DNA of 64,000 bases from Legionella fallonii LLAP-10 (GCF_000953135.1 NZ_LN614827.1:1579001-1643000), one strand, 5' to 3'; positions 46,691 to 55,519 are shown, counted from the stretch's first letter. The notes: generated by a model not told the origin, from the letters alone. Program-made: numbers and translations.

Positions 46691-46724
46691 TCCACACCTT
46701 AATTTATTTAAATTAAGGTGTGGA
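46691..46724 (+). terminator. 15-bp perfect hairpin after the peptidase-like gene
   Basis: TCCACACCTTAATTT (46691-46705), loop ATTT, then its exact complement to 46724, about 16 bp after the stop codon. Long AT-rich stem without a clear U-tract after it. Confidence 0.65.
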
Positions 46725-47074
46725 TGTAAATCTACTCATGAAGGCAATTATAGAATACTTCCTAAGGCTTTTTGTGCTGTCAAAGTAAATACAGCCCCCT
46801 CAATTCACAGTCTGCACCAGCCTATGACAATAAATGAACTGAGTATCTCAAGGTGATAATCTGCAGTTACTTTTGCTGTATTCTCAAATGGTCTGCGTCA
46901 AGTCAATGTTACGAAGATAAGAAAAAGGTTGATGTTTTAAAATAAATCAATTGTCTTTTTGTGGAAAAAATTTGAACAACTCCTGATGTTTACTATACTT
47001 ATAAAGAAATTTTCGCGGAAGCAAAAAACACCTTCACATTTGTCTTTACCTTAAATTTAAATAAGGTGGTTAAC
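46725..47074. other. gene-free stretch before the FAAL operon
   Basis: No coding frame. The operon promoter is expected here; TATACT at about 46993 with TTGAAC at about 46971 is a possible -10/-35 pair, offered with low confidence. AAGGTGG at 47063-47069 is the Shine-Dalgarno for the ATG at 47075. Confidence 0.35.
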
Positions 47075-48877
47075 ATGAGTGTTCAAGTTAGGAATATGGT
47101 CGAATTATTCCAAGAAAGAGTACAAAAAATCCCTGAAAAAAATGTGTATTACTTTTCGGAAACAGGATTGCATGAAAACAATGTAGCTTATAGCTATGGT
47201 TCACTTGAAGAAAAAATAATGTTCATTGCTGCTTTAATTCAAGAACATACCACACCTGGTGATCGTGTTCTGATGATTTTCGCACCGGGAATGGACTATC
47301 TGGTTGCTTTTTGGGCTTGCCTGTATGCAGGAGTAATCGCAGTTCCTGCCTACCCCCCTTTTAATAAAAATACCATCGAAAAAATTCAGGCAATTATAGA
47401 AAATGCTACACCCACTGTTATTCTTTCCAATACCACTATCATTACAAGCATAAAACGCTTGGGTATGGTAAAACGAATTGCAGAAAATCGTTTGATGAAA
47501 AAATTGTTGAAGCAATTTGCCAGCAAAACCGTAGAGCTCTTAGAGTGGGATTTTAAAAATTTCTTTTGGCTTGATATCAATCAAATTAAACATTTCTCAG
47601 GTTCTTGGAAAGCATTTAATAAAAAACCTGAGGATATCGCTTATCTGCAATATACTTCTGGGTCTACCTCGATGCCTAAAGGCGTCATGGTCAGCCATGA
47701 AAATATCTTGGCTAATATGGAGTTAGTGCATCAAACTATTGGAAAAACTACAGATGAGCGTCTAGTGTCGTGGTTACCTCCTTACCACGATATGGGATTA
47801 ATTAGTAGCTTATTATTCCCAGTATATTGTGATTACCAAGTGATGATGATGTCCCCTGTAGTTTTTTTGCGAGCCCCCTTTTTATGGCTCAAGGCGATAA
47901 GTGAATTTCAAGGAACAATAAGTGGAGGACCCAATTTTGCCTTTGATCTTTGCACAAACAAGATTAATGAAGCGGAGCTGAATTCGGAACTCAATTTAAA
48001 CCATTGGCGCGTAGCATATAATGGAGCTGAGCCCATTCAACATAATACCCTGGAAAATTTTTCTAAAAAATTTGCTGCTTTTGGATTTAAAAAAACTGCT
48101 TTCTATCCTATTTATGGTTTGGCAGAGTCAACAGTATATGTGAGCGGAGAAAAAGTCAGTTCGAATGAACCTCCTCATTATCTTTATGTAGATAAAGAAA
48201 GTCTGCAGAAAAATAAGGTCGTTGTTAACTCTCATAAGGAGGACTCAAAAATATTAGTTAGCTGTGGAAAACCTAAAATGCCCGCTCGGATTATTGTAGA
48301 TTTTCCTACAGCAAAAATATGCGATGAAGGTGTAATTGGTGAAATATGGCTCAATGGGTCAAGCGTTGCAAAAGGATACTGGCATAAAGAACATGAGACT
48401 CAAGAGTCTTTTTTGGCCTCTCTTACTAGTGAACCTGATACCTATTATTTACGGACAGGTGATTTAGGCTTTATTTTAGATGGAAATTTATACGTTACCG
48501 GACGAATTAAAGATTTAATCATCATTAATGGAAAAAATTATTACCCTCAAGATATAGAGTTGGTAGTTGAGGCTAGTCATCCCTCTATTCGCTCCGGGTG
48601 TAGTGTAGCTTATGCAATAAGCGGTGATGATAAAGAAGAGGTTACTGTAGTTGCCGAGGTAAAAAATGCCACTTCAATAATATTTCCGGAAATTGCGCAA
48701 AAGATTTATGAGCAAGTTAATTTGAATTTTGGTATCCCGATACATGAAATTTCACTTTGCCTCCCCAAAAATATTCCAAAAACAACTAGTGGAAAATTAA
48801 GAAGATCTCATACTAAGTTGATGATTGAAAACAATCAATTACCCGTACTTTTTAAATGGAATCCTGTAGGTATATGA
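47075..48877 (+). CDS. fatty acyl-AMP ligase (FAAL)
   Basis: About 600 residues, ANL superfamily. I take ATG 47075 because AAGGTGG lies just before it; a GTG three codons upstream overlaps that SD. Core motifs: AYLQYTSGSTSMPKGVMVSH (A3 P-loop), SWLPPYHDMGLISSLLFP (typical of FAALs), ISGGPNFAFDLCTNKI, YPIYGLAESTVYVSG, YYLRTGDLGFILDGNLYVTG and DLIIINGKNYYPQDIE. FAALs make acyl-adenylates and hand the acyl group to an ACP rather than to CoA. The stop overlaps the start of the ACP-AOS gene (ATGATG), which supports joint translation and delivery to that ACP. Confidence 0.92.
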   Translation: MSVQVRNMVELFQERVQKIPEKNVYYFSETGLHENNVAYSYGSLEEKIMFIAALIQEHTTPGDRVLMIFAPGMDYLVAFWACLYAGVIAVPAYPPFNKNTIEKIQAIIENATPTVILSNTTIITSIKRLGMVKRIAENRLMKKLLKQFASKTVELLEWDFKNFFWLDINQIKHFSGSWKAFNKKPEDIAYLQYTSGSTSMPKGVMVSHENILANMELVHQTIGKTTDERLVSWLPPYHDMGLISSLLFPVYCDYQVMMMSPVVFLRAPFLWLKAISEFQGTISGGPNFAFDLCTNKINEAELNSELNLNHWRVAYNGAEPIQHNTLENFSKKFAAFGFKKTAFYPIYGLAESTVYVSGEKVSSNEPPHYLYVDKESLQKNKVVVNSHKEDSKILVSCGKPKMPARIIVDFPTAKICDEGVIGEIWLNGSSVAKGYWHKEHETQESFLASLTSEPDTYYLRTGDLGFILDGNLYVTGRIKDLIIINGKNYYPQDIELVVEASHPSIRSGCSVAYAISGDDKEEVTVVAEVKNATSIIFPEIAQKIYEQVNLNFGIPIHEISLCLPKNIPKTTSGKLRRSHTKLMIENNQLPVLFKWNPVGI

Positions 48878-50412
48878 TGAATATTAAAAAAAATGTTAAG
48901 TCAATCTCTTTAGCTCATATAGAACATTGGTTAATCACTCAAATTGCCAATATTTTGAAACAAAAACCTGAACACATTGATCCAATTAAACCGTTGTACA
49001 CCTACGGCCTCGACTCGGTGCATATGCAAGAGATGTTTGCTGAAATTCAAAAAACATTTTTAATTGAACTGGATGAAAATTTTATTTTAAATGAAGAAAA
49101 TATTAAAGAAACTGCTCAAATTATTAAAAAATACATTGAGTCTCAAAATGCTTATCCTGTGCTAACTGTACCAAAGGCGAAGGCTCATGGGCTAGAAAAT
49201 ATAGAAAACACTAAGTGCAAAGGAGATCCAACTGATTTTACCCTCTATGAGCCGTATCAAGAGTTTAAAAAATCCAAGGAACGCCTAGTCAATATCTTTT
49301 TTGATAAGCAAGAGGGAGCAGCAAGAGATACCTGTATTATCAATGGGAAAAAAATAATCAATTTCACTTCTTACAATTACTTAGGGTTAAGCACGCATCC
49401 GAAAGTAATCAGTCAGGCTGTACGTGTCATGCGTCAATATGGAACTTCTGTATCGGCAAGTCGCCTGGTTTCTGGAGAGAAAGTACTCCATACAGAGCTT
49501 GAAACTGAAATAGCTTCATTAATCGGAACTGAAGACGCAATTGTTTTTACTACCGGGCATGCGACAAATGTTAATACTATTGCACATTTATACGGTTCCC
49601 AAGATTTAATTATTTATGATGAACTTGCTCACAATAGTTTAATTTTAGGCGCCATTTATTCCGGAGCAACCCGTATTAGCTTTCCTCATAATGACTGGCA
49701 CACCCTTGATAAGCTATTGCAACAGAATCGACAATATTATCAAAGAGCTCTCATAATAATTGAGGGAATTTACAGCATGGATGGAGATATATCTAATTTA
49801 CCAAACTTTATTAAAATTAAACAAAAGCATCAAGCCTGGCTTATGGTTGATGAGGCGCATTCGATTGGTGTTCTGGGAGAAAAAGGAGGCGGGATTCGTG
49901 AGCATTTTGGCGTTGATGCCAATGCAGTTGATATATGGATGGGTACATTGAGTAAAGCCTTTGCCAGTTGTGGAGGATATATTGCCGGAAAGAAAGAACT
50001 AATTGAGTACTTAAAATACACTTGTCCAGGTTTTGTTTATTCGGTTGGAATGCCCCCACCCATGGCCGGAGCTGCTTTAGCGGCCATTCGCTTACTAAAA
50101 GAAGAACCAGAGCGGGTAGCAAAGCTCAAACAATTAAGCCGTTTCGCGAGAGAGACTGCTTTAAATTATGGCTTCAATATTGGTTTAAATGATCATACTC
50201 CTGTTTTACCAATTATTATCGGCGACTCCATACGATGTATATCTCTTTCGCATCAGTGTTTTTTACAGCAAATTAATATAAAACCAATAATTTATCCTGC
50301 TGTGCCGGAGAATTTAGCGCGCTTGCGAATTTTTATCACGGCAGAACACAAAGAGAGTCAGATAGAAAAAGCATTTAAGGTGTTATTTAAAAGCCTCAAA
50401 AAAGTTACCTGA
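48874..50412 (+). CDS. ACP-fused alpha-oxoamine synthase (PLP)
   Basis: About 512 residues from ATG 48874, overlapping the FAAL stop. Residues ~10-90 are an acyl carrier domain: LYTYGLDSVHMQEMFAEIQ, with Ser48 in YGLDSV for phosphopantetheine. Residues ~120-512 are a fold-I PLP alpha-oxoamine synthase like KBL, BioF or serine palmitoyltransferase: FTSYNYLGLSTHPKVISQAV, GTSVSASRLVSGE, DAIVFTTGHATN, IYDELAHNSLILGAI, LMVDEAHSIGVLG, MGTLSKAFASCGGYIAG with PLP Lys361. It should condense an ACP-bound acyl chain with an amino acid (serine, alanine or glycine), releasing CO2 and giving an amino ketone. No reductase follows, so the end product is unclear. Confidence 0.9.
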   Translation: MMNIKKNVKSISLAHIEHWLITQIANILKQKPEHIDPIKPLYTYGLDSVHMQEMFAEIQKTFLIELDENFILNEENIKETAQIIKKYIESQNAYPVLTVPKAKAHGLENIENTKCKGDPTDFTLYEPYQEFKKSKERLVNIFFDKQEGAARDTCIINGKKIINFTSYNYLGLSTHPKVISQAVRVMRQYGTSVSASRLVSGEKVLHTELETEIASLIGTEDAIVFTTGHATNVNTIAHLYGSQDLIIYDELAHNSLILGAIYSGATRISFPHNDWHTLDKLLQQNRQYYQRALIIIEGIYSMDGDISNLPNFIKIKQKHQAWLMVDEAHSIGVLGEKGGGIREHFGVDANAVDIWMGTLSKAFASCGGYIAGKKELIEYLKYTCPGFVYSVGMPPPMAGAALAAIRLLKEEPERVAKLKQLSRFARETALNYGFNIGLNDHTPVLPIIIGDSIRCISLSHQCFLQQINIKPIIYPAVPENLARLRIFITAEHKESQIEKAFKVLFKSLKKVT

Positions 50413-50566
50413 TGTTGACTTAATATCACTGTTCAATAACTGACAGCCCCTGATGCTACTGGAGGTAGCAACGACGCACAGATAATCATCGATGATTAAA
50501 GTGATTTATACTATTCCTATTATTTATTCTGCATTGACGGCTGTCATGCGACATCTGATGACCTAT

Positions 50567-51055
50567 TTAAGTCAGTTCATTTACATCAATTGAATAGATA
50601 TCAATAAAGTCTCTCTTTACTGCACCTATCTTCTGATAAAAATTCTGACCAATATCATTATCCTTAACACACCAGGCATTAAGCCTCCCTATATTGTTTA
50701 CTCTAGCAATGGAGCCCATCTCTTTTAACAACAGTTGGCCGAGTCCTGCTCGTCTATATTGTGGATGCACATATAAATCATCGATTTGGATCATAGGACT
50801 TATATTGAAAGCCCTATTGATATTAGCAAAGGTATACAAACAAAAGCCTATTAAATGCTCATCCATGTCGACAGCTACTAAGCAGTTCCAGTCTGCGTTA
50901 GTACCAAATAGTTCCTCCTCAAGCCTATCTCTAGTTAGTTTGAATCGTTCATAAATGCCTTCATATTTAACCAGCTCCACAAGCATGGAAAATAATGAGT
51001 CCAAATCGACAGTTTTTACTGCCCTGAGTGAAAAGGTTGTGCTGCTGTTTGTCAT
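50567..51055 (-). CDS. GNAT N-acetyltransferase
   Basis: 162 residues, complete GNAT fold: FSLRAVKTVDLDSLFSMLVE, LVAVDMDEHLIGFCLYTFA, IQIDDLYVHPQYRRAGLGQL with the CoA-binding RRAGLG loop, and the closing NFYQKIGAVKRD. EDLYV/QIDDLYV followed by FYxKxGA resembles diamine acetyltransferase (SSAT/SpeG-distant) proteins, so a polyamine or small amine substrate is possible. Monocistronic, ATG start. It is intact, unlike the two other GNAT genes in the window. Confidence 0.88.
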   Translation of the reverse strand: MTNSSTTFSLRAVKTVDLDSLFSMLVELVKYEGIYERFKLTRDRLEEELFGTNADWNCLVAVDMDEHLIGFCLYTFANINRAFNISPMIQIDDLYVHPQYRRAGLGQLLLKEMGSIARVNNIGRLNAWCVKDNDIGQNFYQKIGAVKRDFIDIYSIDVNELT

Positions 51056-51084
51056 TTAATGTGGTCCGCTTTTTAAAAGTGACA

Positions 51085-51462
51085 TTATACTCCAGAATAG
51101 CTATTAGGTTTTACAACTTCAATTTCATCCAGATCTTGTTTACTTTTTTCTTGCTCAGTCTTTTCTTGTCCACCTTCATTTGAATCAAAGAATTTACCTC
51201 CAGGTTGTTGAAATGGTTCTGTAGAAGACGTTATTTGCTGAGCAAGTGGAGGAGCATCTGAGTTACCTAATAGAGAATTTAATAAATCGTTGATCTCCGC
51301 TTTTTCATGATCACTTACTTTAAGCTGTTCTTTTTCCTCTGGAGTAAAAGAGTTACTTCCTAGCTCAAAAAATTTTTTCAAAAGATATTCTTTTATACTA
51401 TTAGGTAAAAGATTATTTGCTATACGTGTAGCTCCGCTTAATAAATCTAATTTAGAAAACAT
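51085..51462 (-). CDS. orphan protein with acidic C-terminus, candidate effector
   Basis: About 125 residues from ATG 51462 (GATGGGG about 7 nt upstream). A longer frame to 51573 overlaps integrase debris and is unlikely. N-terminus MFSKLDLLSGATRIANNLLP, then KEYLLKKFFELGSNSFTPEE and a Ser/Gln/Pro-rich linker. It ends EEKSKQDLDEIE-like KTEQEKSKQDLDEIEVVKPN followed by SYSGV. A glutamate-rich stretch 10-25 residues from the C-terminus resembles the E-block translocation signal of many Dot/Icm substrates. No domain recognised. Confidence 0.55.
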   Translation of the reverse strand: MFSKLDLLSGATRIANNLLPNSIKEYLLKKFFELGSNSFTPEEKEQLKVSDHEKAEINDLLNSLLGNSDAPPLAQQITSSTEPFQQPGGKFFDSNEGGQEKTEQEKSKQDLDEIEVVKPNSYSGV

Positions 51463-51490
51463 AAAATACCCCATCTTGAAATGACAATAA

Positions 51491-51808
51491 TTATACCCTA
51501 GCACTCCGGAACTTGCGCCCTGACACAAAAATCGGAAAACTCCCAATAGCATCATTATACTTATCTTGCGCATCAGCCGGGCTTAATTTTGAATATATTT
51601 CAAGAGAGACCCCTTGAGCGTGTCCTGAGTAGGGTTGAATAACGGCGTCATCAATGTTTTGTTTCTTAAGCCAAGTAAATAAAAAATGTCTTAGTTTGTG
51701 AGGCGATATAGATCGCTCAATACCTGCAAGTCTAGTATATCTCATAAGAATTTTTCTAATTTCACGATCGGTATAATGACGTCGAAAACCTGATTCAAAT
51801 AAAAACAT
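51491..51808 (-). pseudogene. C-terminal fragment of a tyrosine recombinase (integrase)
   Basis: About 105 codons. [20 protein letters not shown] (catalytic HxLRH), [20 protein letters not shown] with the GH box and the catalytic Tyr in EIYS. The N-terminal core-binding domain and the first catalytic Arg are missing, and there is no plausible start with an SD. It is adjacent to a repressor fragment on the other strand, so both are remains of an integrated element. Confidence 0.8.
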
Positions 51809-51817
51809 CCTGCTGCC

Positions 51818-51946
51818 ATGGAAAATGGAAGGCGTACTATCGGAAAAGAGCTGGCAAAGCGTATAGCTGGTATTTTTGAGTTAGATTATCGGGTTTTCCT
51901 TGAAAATGAGGCTAATAATATGCGCATTGTTGTTTCTGGAAAATAA
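51818..51946 (+). pseudogene. fragment of an XRE-type HTH regulator
   Basis: 42 codons, [20 protein letters not shown], then [16 protein letters not shown]-stop. ENGRRxIGKxLAKxIAxxFxxDYRVFL is the second half of a Cro/CI-type HTH domain (the recognition helix region is absent). Its start sits 9 bp from the integrase fragment, so the first half was probably deleted. Confidence 0.55.
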
Positions 51947-51977
51947 ATATACAATAATAAGGCGAATAATTACTTTT

Positions 51978-53210
51978 ATGGTTTTACAAATTATGCCCCA
52001 AAAAAATATAATTCTGCCGAGAGAGCGATTTAAAGATACAGAGCAACAACTCGTGGGCGGTAATTCAACCCCAATTGTTACTGTTAAAGAAACAAAATCT
52101 AATAAAAGTAAAAATTTTGCTTTAAAAAAATTCAATTCTCAAGAAACTTGTGCTTTAGAAAAACTAAGTTATGACCTGTTGGAATTATGTGGCGTAAAAG
52201 TTCCTAAAACATATATTCTTCCAGATGAAAAAGGTAATTATTCTATTTTAGTCTCTCGTATTGAGCCTGGGTACAAAGATTTATTGATTTGGATGGGAGG
52301 AGAGTTAAATGCAGAGGTTAAGAGAGTCACTTTTAATATAGAAACGCACAAGGAAAGTTTTCCTAAGCAATATGTTTTAGCAAAATATACCAGTAATAAT
52401 CAAAATAAACCAATTATTGGCCTTTATGAAAATGTGGGAGTATTTGCTTTTCTAGGAGATTGGGATGCCGTGGGCAACACTTTACAAAATGTAGGATTAC
52501 TAGAATATGATAAATACTGCCAGCTAGTTAAAATTGATCCAGAGTATTGTAATTATGGTGAATATGATTCCTCAGGGTATGGGTTTAAACAATATTTAAC
52601 AAATTTAACTAAACTATTAAATAGAGAGAGTGGATTTTTTTACTGGGGTGATCGTGGTAAAAACACTGAGATATTTCAATATAGTTCTCCCAAACAAGTT
52701 ATGGATGGAATGGATCGAGTAAGTACATTATCCAATGAGGCTCTTCATTCAGTTATTTTCAATAAGAAGATTCCTAATTTATCTCAAGAAGTTAGAGATA
52801 ATATTTTTAAAGTGCTCACTACCAGGCGAGATGCTTATAAACAAGTGCTTAACAGTAAAAAGGAGCTTATAGATACTGAGACAGCCGATGAACTTCATAA
52901 AAATTCTACAAAACACTCATCTACTAAAAACTCTGATGTTAAATCGTCTCAAACAGCAGAAACACATTCTTTGTCAATTAGTATGATGGTTTTAAGTGGT
53001 TTTATTGGTGCTGCAGGGATTGCCGCTGTCGCTATCGCATTTACTGTGCTTAATGCTGCAACTTTTGGTGTGGCAGGATTAGTAGTGGCGGGCATTGGAA
53101 TTGCAACAGCCCTTTCAGGAGTAGGGTTATTTGCTATGGGGGCTTACAAAAACAGGCAAACAACCTCTGATATATCATTAGATTTCTCAGACAATTCAGT
53201 ACATCAATAA
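51978..53210 (+). CDS. membrane protein with possible atypical kinase-like domain
   Basis: About 410 residues; the likely start is ATG 51978 or 51993 (a longer frame would overlap the XRE remnant). Residues ~25-190 resemble a degenerate HipA/PI-kinase-like fold: NFALKKFNSQETCALEKLSY, LLELCGVKVPKTYILPDEKG, VFAFLGDWDAVGNTLQNVGL and CQLVKIDPEYCNYG, where D-W-D-A-V-G-N and V-K-I-D would stand for the catalytic loop and metal Asp. This is a pattern match, not a confirmed fold. The C-terminal ~70 residues contain two or three hydrophobic Gly/Ala-rich helices (SGFIGAAGIAAVAIAFTVLN and GVAGLVVAGIGIATALSGVG). No signal peptide. Candidate membrane-targeted effector. Confidence 0.5.
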   Translation: MVLQIMPQKNIILPRERFKDTEQQLVGGNSTPIVTVKETKSNKSKNFALKKFNSQETCALEKLSYDLLELCGVKVPKTYILPDEKGNYSILVSRIEPGYKDLLIWMGGELNAEVKRVTFNIETHKESFPKQYVLAKYTSNNQNKPIIGLYENVGVFAFLGDWDAVGNTLQNVGLLEYDKYCQLVKIDPEYCNYGEYDSSGYGFKQYLTNLTKLLNRESGFFYWGDRGKNTEIFQYSSPKQVMDGMDRVSTLSNEALHSVIFNKKIPNLSQEVRDNIFKVLTTRRDAYKQVLNSKKELIDTETADELHKNSTKHSSTKNSDVKSSQTAETHSLSISMMVLSGFIGAAGIAAVAIAFTVLNAATFGVAGLVVAGIGIATALSGVGLFAMGAYKNRQTTSDISLDFSDNSVHQ

Positions 53211-53256
53211 ATTTTAAAAAACTCCACCTATCTTAGCTTGATATTAATAAGGAAAT

Positions 53257-53278
53257 AGGTATCAATCACTTGATACCT
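53257..53278. terminator. 9-bp hairpin
   Basis: AGGTATCAA, loop TCAC, TTGATACCT, about 47 bp after the stop of the preceding plus-strand gene and overlapping the end of the ATPase remnant. Possible terminator for the upstream gene. Confidence 0.4.
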
Positions 53279-53608
53279 TATCTACCGTTAGCTCTGTCTT
53301 AAATAAAGAGACATTTTGTACAAACATTTCGTTACGTGTCAAAGTTCCTGTTTTATCGGAGCAAATAAAAGAAGCTGAGCCGAGGGTTTCCACAGCAGGA
53401 AGCCTACGGATGGCCATACGCTGAACACCAATAGCCATAGCTAGAGTTAATGTTACAGGTAATCCTTCGGGAATCGCTGCAACAACAACTCCTACTGTGG
53501 CCATAAACATTCTTAGATCAGCAGGAACTTTATCTCCTGATTGCAAAAGAACTAAGTCTCATGGAACCAGCTATTCCTCCATGGATCATCCGTATTATGA
53601 TTAAGCAT
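53262..53608 (-). pseudogene. collapsed cation-transporting P-type ATPase
   Basis: Three pieces of a ~900-residue ATPase are jammed together. From ATG 53608, [18 protein letters not shown] looks like the extreme N-terminus. A frame change leads to [16 protein letters not shown] from the actuator domain, joined to [20 protein letters not shown] (TM4 with the PEGL motif) and then [20 protein letters not shown] with the phosphorylated Asp in DKTGT. The frame ends 25 codons later. Large deletions have removed most of the protein; it cannot work. Confidence 0.85.
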
Positions 53609-53801
53609 AGCCTAATTTAATATCAGTTCGAGATAAGCACCTCGACTTGTTCCAGAAATTGTATATCTATAATAAGCCATCCATAATTAGATAAATGTCT
53701 TTATCGCTTATAAGCTTAAGATATTTTGATGATAAAGTTTGAGTTGGTTCGAGAGCTAACCATTCCATCGAAATCGATGTGAAAATGCATGGAGATTCGA
53801 A

Positions 53802-55448
53802 ATGAGGCGAATTCGCATCATTTCTATAGCAATTATTTTGGCTATTATCGGCGCCATTTTACCAATGGTGCTCGCATTTTGGTTAGCATGGAGTCATGCG
53901 TTGAAAAACGAACAAAATATATTAATGGAATACACTCACCGTATGTTGTCGAGAGCACAAGATACTCTAAACGGCGTGCGCAATATGATATTCATTTTGG
54001 AGCATTTGCAAATTGATTCTATCTGTTCAAAAAATCATATTAAAAGCATGAGGGAGCTTTCATTACAGCGATTAGAAGATCAATTAATTGGATATTTTGA
54101 AAATAACATCGAACGATGTAATAGCTATGGCACTTCCTCAAAAATACATAGACCCAAAGCGGATGTTATATTATCCGATGGCCTTGAGCTTGTGTTTAAT
54201 ACAAGACCATTCTCTGAGCTTTCTGTCGAGATGATAGGATTACGCAAATTCAGTAATTATGAAATCTATGTAATGCCTGAAATATTGACCAATATTATGG
54301 TGCCAGATACGACTAGTCTAGCCATTATATATAAAGAACGAGTCATATCTGAAAAAAATGCTCCTAGTTATGTATTGCTCAATAAAATTTTGCAAAAAAA
54401 ATATTTGAGCGTAGGTACTCCGCCAACAGATAATAAGGAACAAATTCAATTACAAAATAATCCAGTACAAAGTAATATATTAATAATTAATGAAAATATT
54501 GTTTCGATCAGTCAATACGGACCATTTTTGTTTATTGCAACAGAACCCAAAGGAAAAATTTATGAACATTTTAAAAATAATCAGTTATTTATCCTGCCTT
54601 TCGGGTTCATGACTGCTATTTTCATTATGGCTTTAGTTATTTATTTTTCGCGCAAGAAATTATCTTTTCGAGCCGAATTACAAAAAGCATTGGACAATCA
54701 CGAGTTTGTTGTTCATTACCAACCTATTGTTAATATACAAAATGGCGAGTGTTGTGGGGCGGAGGCACTAGTTCGATGGCAGAATAATGAGGGACAACTG
54801 GTTAAACCCGATCTATTTATCCCCTATGCAGAAGAAATTGGTTTGATTTCAAATATTACTGATGAAGTGATAAATATAGTTTTTAAAGAAATGGAAGATT
54901 TTCTGAGAAAAAATCCAACACTACATATCTCGATAAATGTTGCATCTTCTGACATTCAATCAGGACACATTCTTAAATCATTAGAAAAAAAATTTACTTC
55001 GTCATCTATTGCGCCAAATCAATTATGGATTGAAATAACTGAACGCGCCCTTGTTGATATAGATAAAGCAAATAAGACCTTAAATGCAGCCAGAGCCAAG
55101 GGACATCTTATTCTTATAGATGACTTCGGCACAGGATATTCAGGTCTGTCTTATTTACAAAAATTAACAGTGGATATCTTAAAGATAGACAAGTCATTTA
55201 TAAACAGCATTGGAACACGGTCTGCTACAAGTAACGTAACGAAGCATATTATAGAAATGGCCAAAGAGTTACATTTGAAATTAGTCGCCGAAGGAGTCGA
55301 AACCAACATTCAATTAGATTATCTAAGAGAACATGAAGTAGATTATATTCAAGGTTATATTTTCGCTAAGCCGCTTGCTCCGAAAGAGTTTATTGAATTT
55401 TATAACATGTGCAATAGAACAAGCTCACAGATGACGGACATATATTAG
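53802..55448 (+). CDS. CSS-motif EAL cyclic-di-GMP phosphodiesterase
   Basis: 548 residues. N-terminal helix (IISIAIILAIIGAILPMVLA), a periplasmic region of ~220 residues with a CSS-like cysteine motif (DSICSKNHIKSMRELSLQ), a second helix (FGFMTAIFIMALVIYFSRKK), then a cytoplasmic EAL domain from ~290. EAL is at 321-323 (GAEALVRWQNN). Other catalytic elements are intact: LWIEITERAL, LIDDFGTGYSGLSYLQKL, DILKIDKSFI and KLVAEGVET. So it should hydrolyse c-di-GMP to pGpG, controlled by a periplasmic (likely redox) signal. The SD GGAG precedes the ATG. The five-PAS GGDEF gene 6 kb downstream gives an opposing activity. Confidence 0.9.
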   Translation: MRRIRIISIAIILAIIGAILPMVLAFWLAWSHALKNEQNILMEYTHRMLSRAQDTLNGVRNMIFILEHLQIDSICSKNHIKSMRELSLQRLEDQLIGYFENNIERCNSYGTSSKIHRPKADVILSDGLELVFNTRPFSELSVEMIGLRKFSNYEIYVMPEILTNIMVPDTTSLAIIYKERVISEKNAPSYVLLNKILQKKYLSVGTPPTDNKEQIQLQNNPVQSNILIINENIVSISQYGPFLFIATEPKGKIYEHFKNNQLFILPFGFMTAIFIMALVIYFSRKKLSFRAELQKALDNHEFVVHYQPIVNIQNGECCGAEALVRWQNNEGQLVKPDLFIPYAEEIGLISNITDEVINIVFKEMEDFLRKNPTLHISINVASSDIQSGHILKSLEKKFTSSSIAPNQLWIEITERALVDIDKANKTLNAARAKGHLILIDDFGTGYSGLSYLQKLTVDILKIDKSFINSIGTRSATSNVTKHIIEMAKELHLKLVAEGVETNIQLDYLREHEVDYIQGYIFAKPLAPKEFIEFYNMCNRTSSQMTDIY

Positions 55449-55488
55449 ACCTCTTTATCTCGCTACGACGAGCTAGGAAAGACCACGA

Positions 55489-55519
55489 TTAACGTACTCT
55501 CTAACATTTATGTTATAAT
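55489..55519 (+). promoter_or_regulatory. possible sigma-70 promoter of the DEAD-box gene
   Basis: TATAAT at 55514-55519 with TTAACG at 55489-55494 (19-bp spacing, a little long), about 80 bp before the helicase start. The long leader after it could hold post-transcriptional control, as for other RNA-helicase genes. Confidence 0.4.

Noticed and set aside
47066-47074. GTG start for the FAAL gene
   Set aside because: It overlaps the Shine-Dalgarno AAGGTGG that serves the ATG at 47075.
48856-48873. Upstream start for the ACP-oxoamine synthase
   Set aside because: It lies inside the FAAL coding end without an SD; the ATGATG overlapping the FAAL stop is the better start.
51463-51573. N-terminal extension of the acidic orphan protein
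   Set aside because: The extension is the antisense or out-of-frame reading of the integrase remnant; an ATG with an SD exists at 51462.
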